64,000 nucleotides of DNA from CBDDBK01 sp965225715 (GTDB lineage: Bacteria; Bacteroidota; Bacteroidia; Cytophagales; Flammeovirgaceae): assembly GCA_965225715.1 (NCBI GenBank), contig CBDDBK010000002.1, forward strand, positions 186,001 through 250,000, read 5' to 3'. Shown here in pieces: positions 25,658 through 33,869 of the stretch. Position numbers and translations under genes: made by a program. Under the pieces are notes generated by a model that was given only the letters and a program-made list of their open reading frames with translations, made no database searches and had not been told where the DNA came from. The stretch's first letter is position 1; each line of letters opens with the position of its first letter.

Positions 25658-25776
25658 TAGGCTCTATGTACTAATTTTATTGCATAGGAAAAAAAACAAA
25701 AAAACATAAATCATTAAAAATCAAATATTTAAAAAAAATATGAAATTCATATGAAATTTTACAACATAGGGTCTAT
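25658..25776. repeat. MITE-like repeat, copy 1
   Basis: This element of about 119 bp has inverted ends (TAGGCTCTATGTAC ... ACATAGGGTCTA) and an AT-rich interior without ORFs. It aligns over its length with 33526-33642. Single ends of the same type occur near 23038 and 55945. It fills most of the gap between the decayed IS1 copy and the nucleotidyltransferase gene. It is probably a non-autonomous relic of an insertion sequence. Confidence 0.65.
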
Positions 25777-25840
25777 TCTATACTTTTTTATTTTTAATTA
25801 ATAATTTAATTTAAAATTTTATTATTAACCATTACATACT

Positions 25841-26332
25841 TTGAAAATGTTTGAAACTGCTCAAAAAATAAATACCTTAGAAGAACTAAAAAAAAGATGT
25901 GAGGCGTGGAAAAATGCCAATGAATCAATTGTTTTTACGAATGGCTGTTTTGATATTCTTCATTTGGGACATATAGATTATTTAGAAAAAGCCAGAAATA
26001 TGGGTAAAAAACTTATTGTTGGTTTAAATACAGATGAATCAATTAGAAAGTTAAAAGGTCAATTTCGACCTATAAATAATTTAGAATCCCGTTCCCGAAT
26101 TTTAGCTGCTTTAGAGTTTGTATCAGCTGTAATAACCTTTGACCAAGATACTCCTTTACATCTTATTACAATTTTAAAACCAAATATATTGGTAAAAGGT
26201 GATGATTATAGTATCAAAAATATAGTTGGAGCTAAAGAAGTGGTTCAATCCGGAGGACAAGTCATTACTATTCCTTTGATATCCGGATTTTCTACCAGCG
26301 AAATTATAAAAAAATGCCGTTTCAATAATTAA
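25841..26332 (+). CDS. rfaE2: D-glycero-beta-D-manno-heptose 1-phosphate adenylyltransferase
   Basis: This 163-aa cytidylyltransferase-fold protein matches the C-terminal domain of HldE as a stand-alone enzyme. It attaches AMP to heptose 1-phosphate on the way to ADP-heptose for LPS core. It has FTNGCFDILHLGHIDYLEKA with the nucleotide-binding HLGH motif (about residues 28-47), GLNTDESIRKLKG (about 63) and LVKGDDY (about 117). A signature C-terminal VVQSGGQVITIPLISGFSTS follows. Length is typical of the family. No hldA-type kinase lies next to it. Confidence 0.92.
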   Translation: MKMFETAQKINTLEELKKRCEAWKNANESIVFTNGCFDILHLGHIDYLEKARNMGKKLIVGLNTDESIRKLKGQFRPINNLESRSRILAALEFVSAVITFDQDTPLHLITILKPNILVKGDDYSIKNIVGAKEVVQSGGQVITIPLISGFSTSEIIKKCRFNN

Positions 26333-26773
26333 TCAAATTAATTTATTTAGTAGTTTAAACGTATAGTCTCTTTATTTGAAAAAGGATTTTTTGGAACTTT
26401 TAACGTGTTGGTTTTGAAAATAACTATTTCTAAGATAAAAATAGCAGGTTATAAAATAATAATTTAAGTTAGAAGTCGTCTTTAAAATAATATTTTACAG
26501 ATATAAAACACTAAGTTTGCGTAAACCTACTTAATAATTTACCATTAAATATCATAAATTTGATAATCTATTATTTATCTTTTTTATTTAGCTTAATAGA
26601 CAAACGAATAGTGAAATAAAATCTAATAATAGTTTAATAATTTTGCTCTAATAATCGCAAACATATTAAATATTAAAAAGCTAAAAATTTATACTTTAAA
26701 TTTTTTAGATTATGTAAAAAAAGCAGTATATAGAGTTTATATCAATATTTATTTATTCAATTTAATTTCATAG
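26333..26773. other. 441-bp non-coding gap with one dispersed repeat
   Basis: This gap contains the 85-bp repeat copy B at 26362-26446 and otherwise very AT-rich sequence. I see no ORF, RNA or clear promoter motif apart from TATTTATTCA-type AT tracts just before the queA-like gene. Confidence 0.5.
26362..26446 (+). repeat. 85-bp dispersed repeat, copy B
   Basis: This copy begins TATAGTCTCTTTATTTGAAA and ends AAGATAAAAATAGCA. It shares length and both ends with copies A (13131), F (30801), D (61710) and C (62172). It lies 30 bp downstream of the rfaE2-type gene. Confidence 0.75.
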
Positions 26774-27850
26774 ATGTTAGCAATTAAAAACTTACAAGGT
26801 CAGATTAAATCATCTTCTTTTAAATTTGAAATACTTCCTGACAATATAGCAAGGTATCCCACTGAGGATACAGAAAAATCTAAAATGTTAGTGCTAGATA
26901 GAGCTTCAGCGGAAGTAGAGCATAAATACTTTGAAAATATCATTGATTATTTTGAAGAAGGTGATGTTTTAGTTGTTAATGACACTAAAGTTTTTCCTGC
27001 TTGTTTGTATGGAAAAAAAGAGAAAAACTCAGCCAATATAGAAATTATTTTGTTGAGGGAGCTGAGTTCTGAATATTACCTTTGGGATGTTGTGGTAGAC
27101 CCTGCTCGTAAAATTAGAGTTGGAAACAAACTTTTTTTTGGTAATGAAGAATTAATAGCAGAAGTTGAAGATAATACAACTTCTCGAGGTAGGACAATTC
27201 GATTTCTTCGCCATAGTAATTTGGAAGAATTTTACCAATTGATTTATAAATGGGGGCAAGCACCATTACCTAAAGATATTCGTCAAAAACCGGAAGCTAT
27301 AGATAAGGTTCGATACCAAAGTATGTTTGCCCAAAAAGATAGAAGTGTTAGTGTGCCTGATGGCAGTTTATTATTTACACCCCATATTATTAAACGCATT
27401 CAATTAAAAGGTGTTAAAGTTGTTCCGATTACTTTACATACAACGTTGCCTTCTTTCCAAATTGTTGATGTAGAAGATCTTAATAAATATAAAATCGTAT
27501 CAGAAAATTATGAAGTTAGTCAAACATCGGCTGATACTATTAATAAAGCTTTGGATAACAAAAAACGAATTATGGCTATGGGTACAAGTGTAATGCGCAC
27601 TTTAGAAACAACAGTTTCTGCATCGAACCGAGTAAAAGCAGGAAGAGGCTGGACAGATAAATTTATATACCCACCTTACGACTTTAAAATATGCAGCGGA
27701 ATAATAACTAATTTACATCGTCCAATGTCTACACCTTTAATGATGATTTCTGCCTTTGCAGATTATGATTTATTTGTTGAAGCTTATCATATTGCTCAAC
27801 AACATAAGTATAAGTTTTTGGAATATGGAGATGTTATGTTAGTTTTATAA
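26774..27850 (+). CDS. QueA-like tRNA ribosyltransferase-isomerase homologue, altered active region
   Basis: This 358-aa protein aligns along its length with Bacteroidota QueA, which builds epoxyqueuosine in tRNA. It keeps VLVVNDTKVFPACLYG, LWDVVVDPARKIRVGNKL, NTTSRGRTIRFL and MAMGTSVMRTLETTVS. The most conserved segment, usually APTAGLHF, reads VPDGSLLF here. TLHVGxGxF reads TLHTTLPSF, and the following H-rich region is changed. It may be a catalytically altered subfamily or a degenerate QueA, so I give no symbol. No other queuosine gene lies nearby. Confidence 0.75.
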   Translation: MLAIKNLQGQIKSSSFKFEILPDNIARYPTEDTEKSKMLVLDRASAEVEHKYFENIIDYFEEGDVLVVNDTKVFPACLYGKKEKNSANIEIILLRELSSEYYLWDVVVDPARKIRVGNKLFFGNEELIAEVEDNTTSRGRTIRFLRHSNLEEFYQLIYKWGQAPLPKDIRQKPEAIDKVRYQSMFAQKDRSVSVPDGSLLFTPHIIKRIQLKGVKVVPITLHTTLPSFQIVDVEDLNKYKIVSENYEVSQTSADTINKALDNKKRIMAMGTSVMRTLETTVSASNRVKAGRGWTDKFIYPPYDFKICSGIITNLHRPMSTPLMMISAFADYDLFVEAYHIAQQHKYKFLEYGDVMLVL

Positions 27851-27980
27851 ATTAATTTTTTATAATACCAAACAGTTTTGTAAATTCTTTTAGCCTTTTA
27901 TAATCTTTAATCTTAAGTTTTGTAGTGTAATAATTTAGTTTTCAGTACCTTAAATTTCTTAATTCCTAACTATTGTTAAT

Positions 27981-29561
27981 ATGAATATATTCCAATTTAT
28001 AGATAAAATAGCTGAGATACATTGGTTTTTATATTTTATGCTGTTTTTTATTATTTTTTTGATTGTCATAGCATTGATAGATGTCAACAATAAAAAACAT
28101 ACAATAAAGCATAATTTTCCTGTTATAGGTCATATTAGGTATTTTTTAGAGTCCATAGGTCCTGAACTTAGACAGTATATTGTAGCTAACAATCGTGAAG
28201 AATTGCCTTTTAACAGAAGTCAAAGAACCTGGATTTATGCTTCAGCAAAAAAACAAAATAATTATGCTGGCTTTGGAACTGATAAAGACTTAAACGAACC
28301 CGGATATATTTTTATTAATCCGAGCTTAATTCCTTACCCAATTGATAAACAACATATTAATTATATGGATAACGATCCAGACTTTTTACCTTGTGCCAAA
28401 GTAATAGGTCATTATCATAAAAGAAAAAGACCTTTTAGACCTTATTCTTTAATTAATATTTCGGCAATGAGTTTTGGATCTCTTTCTTCTAATGCAATTT
28501 TAGCTTTAAATAAAGGTGCTAAAAAAATAGGTTGTTATCATAATACTGGAGAAGGTGGCTATTCACCTTACCATGATAAAGGAGCTGATGTTGTTTTTCA
28601 AATAGGAACTTCTTATTTTGGAATCAGAACACCCGACGGAAATTTGTCTATTGATAAATTAATAGATTTAACCAAAAAAAAACCAAATATCAGGTCTATA
28701 GAAATTAAACTTTCTCAAGGGGCAAAACCAGGAAAAGGTGGTGTTTTGCCTGCTTCAAAAATTACCAAAGAAATAGCAGAAATACGTGATATTACTTTAA
28801 ACCAAGATGTGATTTCTCCACCCTATCATAAGGCTTTTAATTCTATTGAAAGTATGGTAGAAATAATAGAAGAAATAGCTGATAAAACAGGCTTACCTGT
28901 TGGGATAAAAGCCGCAGTTGGCAAATTAAATTTATGGCATAAGTTATGCAAAATTATGCAAGAAACGGATAGAGGTCCTGACTTTATAACTATAGATGGA
29001 GGTGAAGGTGGTACAGGTGCTGCACCCCCTTCTTTTGCTGATAATATGGCTTTACCTTTTGTATATGGTTTTGGAAGTATTTATAAACTATTTCAAGAAT
29101 ATGGTTTAACGGATCGAATTGTTTTTATTGGTTCAGGAAAATTAGGTTTCCCAGCTAGCACAATAAGAGCCATGGCTATGGGTGTTGATATAATTAATGT
29201 TGCCAGAGAGGCTATGCTTTCTATTGGATGCATTCAGGCTCAAGCCTGTCAAAATAATACTTGTCCCACTGGTATTGCTACTCAAAATAAATGGTTGCGA
29301 GCTGGTTTAGATCCCGAACAGAAATCAGACCGTTTTTATAATTATATTAAACACATGAGGAAAGAAGTTTTAGAAATCACTCATTCTTGTGGTTACGAGC
29401 ATCCAAGTCAATTGACAATGAATGATGTAAGCTTGAGCATGGGTGATAATAATAAAACTAAATATCTTCAAGATATTTTTGATTATGAAAAAACACCTGT
29501 TAATTTTGTTTCTATGCAAGAAGTTATAACTTGTAAACACTTAGGCGCTCTAAAAATCTAA
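27981..29561 (+). CDS. FMN-binding glutamate-synthase-like protein
   Basis: This 526-aa protein resembles the central FMN domain of glutamate synthase as a stand-alone protein. An N-terminal membrane anchor (HWFLYFMLFFIIFLIVIAL, residues 14-32) is followed by the TIM-barrel domain. The domain has INISAMSFGSLSSNA (about 155), NTGEGGYSPYH (about 188), IKLSQGAKPGKGG (about 240) and DGGEGGTGAAP (about 336). A cysteine cluster (CIQAQACQNNTCPTG, about 415) may hold an iron-sulfur cluster. There is no glutaminase domain, so it is not a full glutamate synthase, and its substrate is unknown. Confidence 0.85.
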   Translation: MNIFQFIDKIAEIHWFLYFMLFFIIFLIVIALIDVNNKKHTIKHNFPVIGHIRYFLESIGPELRQYIVANNREELPFNRSQRTWIYASAKKQNNYAGFGTDKDLNEPGYIFINPSLIPYPIDKQHINYMDNDPDFLPCAKVIGHYHKRKRPFRPYSLINISAMSFGSLSSNAILALNKGAKKIGCYHNTGEGGYSPYHDKGADVVFQIGTSYFGIRTPDGNLSIDKLIDLTKKKPNIRSIEIKLSQGAKPGKGGVLPASKITKEIAEIRDITLNQDVISPPYHKAFNSIESMVEIIEEIADKTGLPVGIKAAVGKLNLWHKLCKIMQETDRGPDFITIDGGEGGTGAAPPSFADNMALPFVYGFGSIYKLFQEYGLTDRIVFIGSGKLGFPASTIRAMAMGVDIINVAREAMLSIGCIQAQACQNNTCPTGIATQNKWLRAGLDPEQKSDRFYNYIKHMRKEVLEITHSCGYEHPSQLTMNDVSLSMGDNNKTKYLQDIFDYEKTPVNFVSMQEVITCKHLGALKI

Positions 29562-29858
29562 ATTATACGAATAACATACTGATTATTAATAATTTGCATA
29601 TAGAAGTTTTTGCAAACTTATCACTTTTCCCCGAAATATTCCGATGCTTTTATTGGAATATTTGTTGGAACTTGATTAGAAACAGAGTAACGATTAAACT
29701 TTTCTCCTATTATAAATCGTCAATAGTTCTATAAAAAATATGTATAGGATTTGCCATCCTATTTTTTGAAATACCATCAAAATATCTTTTATATTTATAC
29801 ATTTTTAACATATTTTAATAGATAGTTTTAATATTTCAATACAATTTAAAATCTAATT
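29562..29858. other. Non-coding gap with an IS1 right-end relic
   Basis: The segment 29739-29778 resembles the right end of the IS1-type element (ATTTGCCATC...ATTTT...ACCATC in place of ACACCACC). A short inverted repeat (AATATTCC / GGAATATT) lies at about 29636-29661. No ORF is visible. Confidence 0.4.
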
Positions 29859-30710
29859 ATGAAAAGATTAGAAGCAATAGGGTCTCCACCTTGGAGTAAA
29901 GAAGATATCATAGGAAGTGTTGATGAGTTTTTGGATATTTACAATTCTCGTCCTATAAAAAATAATAATGGAGGCATGAAAATTTCTCATATGTTTGGAG
30001 TTTGGTTTATGGCAAAAAGATTGACTCCAGATTTAATTGTTGAAAGTGGAGTTTGGAAAGGACAAAGTACTTGGCTATTAGAGCAGGCTTGTCCAAAGGC
30101 TCAAATTATATCATTTGATATTAATCTTAGACCAAGGTTATATATTTCTAAAAAAGTTCACTATTGTAATTATGATTTTTCTGAATATGAATGGAAAAAC
30201 CTACCTGAAAAGAATCTTGTTTTTTTCGACGATCATCAAAATGCCTATGAACGCCTTAAAACTTGCAAATGGGTAGGTTTTCGAGATATTATATTTGAAG
30301 ATAATTTTCCACAAGGTTTTGGAGATTGTTATAGTTTGAAAAAAGTATTAGCCCATGCTGGATTTGATACATCAGTTTTAAACGATCAATCTAAACAAAT
30401 TTCACAATTAGGAAATATTATACAAAAAATATTAATAAGACTCAAACTATTACCCTCCAAACCTATAGCAGATTACGCTAAAAAGCATATTAAACCTAAT
30501 TCTTTTGACTCGGAAATATTAAAAAAACATCTAAACATTTATTATGAATTTCCACCATTATTTAAGACAGAAACAATATTTTGGGGTGATATATGGGACA
30601 ATAAATACCCAACTCCAGAAGCCTTATTTAAATATTTAACTCCCAGTCTTAAAAATTTTACCGCTGAACTGCCTTATTATACATGGCTTTGTTATACTCA
30701 TCTTAAATAG
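29859..30710 (+). CDS. SAM-methyltransferase-like protein of a surface-glycan type
   Basis: This 283-aa protein has the start of a class I methyltransferase fold (DLIVESGVWKGQSTWLLEQA, residues 60-79, a motif I variant; IISFDINLRP, about 86). FFDDHQNAYERL (about 121) and a FEDNFPQGFGDCYSLK segment (about 146) recall methyltransferases or hydroxylases that modify sugars or lipids. The second half has no motif I recognise. No signal peptide is seen. Neighbours give no pathway, since the nearest gene is a restriction-modification enzyme on the other strand. The function remains general. Confidence 0.55.
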   Translation: MKRLEAIGSPPWSKEDIIGSVDEFLDIYNSRPIKNNNGGMKISHMFGVWFMAKRLTPDLIVESGVWKGQSTWLLEQACPKAQIISFDINLRPRLYISKKVHYCNYDFSEYEWKNLPEKNLVFFDDHQNAYERLKTCKWVGFRDIIFEDNFPQGFGDCYSLKKVLAHAGFDTSVLNDQSKQISQLGNIIQKILIRLKLLPSKPIADYAKKHIKPNSFDSEILKKHLNIYYEFPPLFKTETIFWGDIWDNKYPTPEALFKYLTPSLKNFTAELPYYTWLCYTHLK

Positions 30711-30800
30711 ATTTATATAAGTTTGATAATCAATTAAATAAAAAAATTTCTTTTGCAGATATTTGTTAATTAATAGCTTATAAAACTGGATTTATAGCAA

Positions 30801-30885
30801 AGCTATTTTATTTTGCGAAACGTTAAGTTTCAATACCAATAGGCTAGAATCCGAAAAACTCTCTTTTTCAAGCAATCTGAGTATA
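30801..30885 (-). repeat. 85-bp dispersed repeat, copy F
   Basis: On the minus strand it reads TATACTCAGATTGCTTGAAA ... AAAATAAAATAGCT. It is the most diverged full-length copy of the family but keeps the length and the TTGGTATTGAAA core. It lies between two convergent genes. Confidence 0.65.
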
Positions 30886-30978
30886 ATAGTAAAAAATTTA
30901 AAAACTTCGGGATAGTAAAGCACTGCAGCAGGAATGATAAAAACCTAATTTGGAATTTTATCAATTAAACTTTTCATA

Positions 30979-33402
30979 TTAGTTCTTCAAAAAACCATAG
31001 TCATAAATTTTTGGTTCAATTTTTTGGGCTAAAGTTTTTAATTTTTCGCGTAAAGAGTTGATAAGCAAATTATACTTTTCATCCATGCTTTTACTGTTCA
31101 TTCTAGCTGTTTTTGCATTGCGACCCTGAAAGTAAGATCGAATATCGTAAAGCGAAGCATTGACAAGCCAATTTTCTTGGGTGTGGTAATATTTCCAAAG
31201 CTGACGACCGGACTCAAAAAGGGCTTTGGCTTCAGTGGAAAACTCTAAGGCTGTGTTTCTATTTTTTTGACTTTCTAATAAATTCCCATTGCCTTCAATT
31301 TTAATCTTTCCCTTGATAAACTGGGTCATAAAGTTACTTTCAAACTTGTCTTTGGCGTCAACTTCATTTTCTGTAAAAGGTATCCAATGATTCGTGCCTT
31401 CTTCGGAAGAAATTCTATTTTGCCCGTGAAATAAAGTAAAAGCCAAACAATCGTTTTGGAATTTTTCATCCTTTTCCCACTTGCTATTTGGATATAAAAA
31501 TTGGTCCCGGTCATTTAGCCAAGTAGCTTTTATTACCTGACGGACAGTAAAATAAATACACCCTTGTATAATATTATATTTTGTAAAACCTGAGTAATTG
31601 ACATGGCGCGTTCCTTGTAAACGTCTTATGTGAATGAATTTATTATTTTGAAAGTCAGTCCCAGAGTTACCCATAAATCCTATATTATTTTCTCCATTTT
31701 TATTATCGAAACATTTTATCCATTTATTAATACTTTGTTTTAAATTTCCATAAAAGGTTTTTTTATCTGAATACTTTTCTTTTTTATCATAAACATCACA
31801 ATTTATTTCTTTTATTTTTTCTTTTTTACTTAAATTCCAAATCGTAAAACCAATGGGAAATTGACCTTTTACATTATCAAACGTGTCTGCAGGAACAATA
31901 AAACCGCCTAAATATTTAGCTAAAAAATAGGTTCTAAACTTGGTAAAATTTGTTCCTTGTATAAATTTTGTAGTGGAAAATAAAGCGAGTTTGGTATTCG
32001 GAACTTCTTCATAAATTCGTGCCATAAATAAGGCAAAAACCTCATTAGAAGCACTGTTGATTTTAGTTTTATAATATTCTCTCAGTTTATGTGATTTTGC
32101 TACCCCTGTTTTATTTTGTCCAGTTCCTGCCACCGTCCTAGCAGTTGTGGCCTCCGCATACGGTGGATTGATATAAATGACTAACTTTTTACGTTTTTTA
32201 GAATCGTTGATAATTTGTTTTAAACTTTTGGGCAATTTTGAGAAATCATCATTTAAAAAATCAAATTGAAATACATGGCTTTCCAATAGATTGGCTCCGT
32301 TTTTAATGCGGTCTTTCATAACTTCTATATCTTGTTTGTCTAAAGTTGAAGCCCATATGTTGTATTTATTCGTGAGTCCAGCAAGCAAATTTCCCGTTCC
32401 TGCGGCACAGTCCCAAATATAATAATCATCTTGCCAGTCTTTGCCCAAAACATCGGTTAAGTATTTTTGGGAAAGTTCCACCCAAATTTGAGGGGTAAAA
32501 AAACTGCCTTTGCGCTCTCGTATGTCTTGAGGAACCAACAAATCACGACGCTCAACAATATAATCCCAATACTCTTCTTTTGGTGGTTGTTCGTATTTGT
32601 TCCAAAATTGATGGTGGGCTTTCTGTCCGTCATTAAAGGATGCTTTCCTCAAATTGAACATGCCAAACTCATCAATTTTTCTGTCCAACTCATATTTGTC
32701 TTTTTTCAAAAGCACGAATAATTTTTCTTTGAAGATTTCATTTTCATGAGAAAGCAAATCAGCGAGATAAAAATCGCCATCAATAATGCCGCTTTTCTTG
32801 GCAACTTTCCAATCAACAGCAATAGAGGGTTTAACCGTTTGGAACCATTTCGCATAAATTGAAATGAAATTATTCTTGTCAATTTGGATTTTTGTGATGC
32901 CAAATCTGCCAATAATAAAATTGGTTTTGATGAAGTTTTTTAGTTCTTTATCGTCTTTTTCATAAAAAAAAATCAAACTATTTTTTTCTAATGTTATTTT
33001 AACTTTTTCATGAATCAGTTTAAATTCCTTGCTTTCAGGATTGGGAGGTGTTACGTTCCAGTTAAAATCATTCAAATAAAAGATTTCATAAATGGCGCTG
33101 TAAGGAATAAAGGCAATTTTTTTGGCATCAAAAGCGCCCAAAAATGCAGGAGGTAAATAGTTGTCAAACGTTCGGGCTTTCCCAATCGTCAAAATCAACT
33201 GAACAAAAGACTTATAAATATCCGATTGTCCCTTTTTTGCTTCTGCCCAGAGTAGGCTTTCTTGTTCCAAAGATTCATTTTTATGCATGGAAATGCAAAA
33301 ATCGACATTGCCAATAATTTTGGTATGGTCATAAATCCAAAAATAATCTTGGGCAATTTTATTTTTTAGTTCTTCTTCTGGGATATTTATCTTGTAGGAC
33401 AT
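30979..33402 (-). CDS. Type IIG-like restriction-modification enzyme
   Basis: This 807-aa single-chain protein has two parts. The N-terminal part has a PD-(D/E)xK-like nuclease motif (NVDFCISMHK ... WAEAKKG, about residues 29-58). The central part has an N6-adenine methyltransferase with motif I WDCAAGTGNLLAGL (about 347) and motif IV INPPYAEA (about 410). A C-terminal target-recognition region follows (about 520-800). It would both methylate and cut a specific DNA site. It stands alone, as type IIG enzymes do. The target site is unknown and the nuclease assignment is less certain than the methylase. Confidence 0.78.
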   Translation of the reverse strand: MSYKINIPEEELKNKIAQDYFWIYDHTKIIGNVDFCISMHKNESLEQESLLWAEAKKGQSDIYKSFVQLILTIGKARTFDNYLPPAFLGAFDAKKIAFIPYSAIYEIFYLNDFNWNVTPPNPESKEFKLIHEKVKITLEKNSLIFFYEKDDKELKNFIKTNFIIGRFGITKIQIDKNNFISIYAKWFQTVKPSIAVDWKVAKKSGIIDGDFYLADLLSHENEIFKEKLFVLLKKDKYELDRKIDEFGMFNLRKASFNDGQKAHHQFWNKYEQPPKEEYWDYIVERRDLLVPQDIRERKGSFFTPQIWVELSQKYLTDVLGKDWQDDYYIWDCAAGTGNLLAGLTNKYNIWASTLDKQDIEVMKDRIKNGANLLESHVFQFDFLNDDFSKLPKSLKQIINDSKKRKKLVIYINPPYAEATTARTVAGTGQNKTGVAKSHKLREYYKTKINSASNEVFALFMARIYEEVPNTKLALFSTTKFIQGTNFTKFRTYFLAKYLGGFIVPADTFDNVKGQFPIGFTIWNLSKKEKIKEINCDVYDKKEKYSDKKTFYGNLKQSINKWIKCFDNKNGENNIGFMGNSGTDFQNNKFIHIRRLQGTRHVNYSGFTKYNIIQGCIYFTVRQVIKATWLNDRDQFLYPNSKWEKDEKFQNDCLAFTLFHGQNRISSEEGTNHWIPFTENEVDAKDKFESNFMTQFIKGKIKIEGNGNLLESQKNRNTALEFSTEAKALFESGRQLWKYYHTQENWLVNASLYDIRSYFQGRNAKTARMNSKSMDEKYNLLINSLREKLKTLAQKIEPKIYDYGFLKN

Positions 33403-33525
33403 TTTAATAATTGAGTGTATTATTTTATAATCAATGACTTGAAACCTATAAGAATCCTTTTTTTAATAACATGGCTGTAGAAATAACCTAAAAACTGGAG
33501 TTACTTTGTAATGATGCTTTAATAA

Positions 33526-33642
33526 TAGACTCTATGTACTAATTTTTTTGTACGGGATAAAAAATACGAAAACATAAATTATTAAAAATTAAATATATAA
33601 AAATATATAAAATCCATATAAAATTTTACAACATAGAATCTA
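33526..33642. repeat. MITE-like repeat, copy 2
   Basis: The element has inverted ends TAGACTCTATGTAC and ACATAGAATCTA and about 117 bp in total. The interior aligns with 25658-25776 (shared AAAACATAAATTATTAAAAA-like core). It has no ORF. It ends 29 bp before the riboswitch. Confidence 0.65.
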
Positions 33643-33670
33643 ATAAGTATATTTGCCATTTTAAAATTTA

Positions 33671-33748
33671 CTTTCTGGGGTGCCATAAAAAGAGGCTGAG
33701 AATAATACCCATAGAACCTGATACGGATAATGCCGACGAAGGGAAAGC
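33671..33748 (+). promoter_or_regulatory. TPP riboswitch (THI element)
   Basis: The conserved core is plain: CTGGGGTGCC, AGAGGCTGAGAATA, ATACCCATAGAACCTGATA, CGGATAATGCCGACGAAGGG and closing AAAG that pairs with CTTTC at the start (P1). It binds thiamin pyrophosphate and here would repress the downstream TonB-dependent receptor when thiamin is plentiful. No obvious terminator hairpin was found between it and the start codon, so control may be translational or by a less clear structure. Confidence 0.93.
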
Positions 33749-33869
33749 ATTTTAACTTTTTACAAGTTACTAAATAAATTCTAAAATTTATTCAGAAGAC
33801 CTCTTTTATGTAAGTTATCCCCTTTGGACTTAGTTTATTAGATTATTTTTGTTTAAATTTTATAACATA

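Larger units (their letters stand above)
33403..33869. other. Non-coding region upstream of the thiamin receptor
   Basis: This divergent intergenic region holds a MITE-like repeat (33526-33642) and, directly after it, a TPP riboswitch (33671-33748). About 120 nt of leader follow before the receptor start. The repeat insertion lies between the restriction enzyme gene and the riboswitch, so any receptor promoter is squeezed into about 30 bp or lies inside the repeat. Confidence 0.5.
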
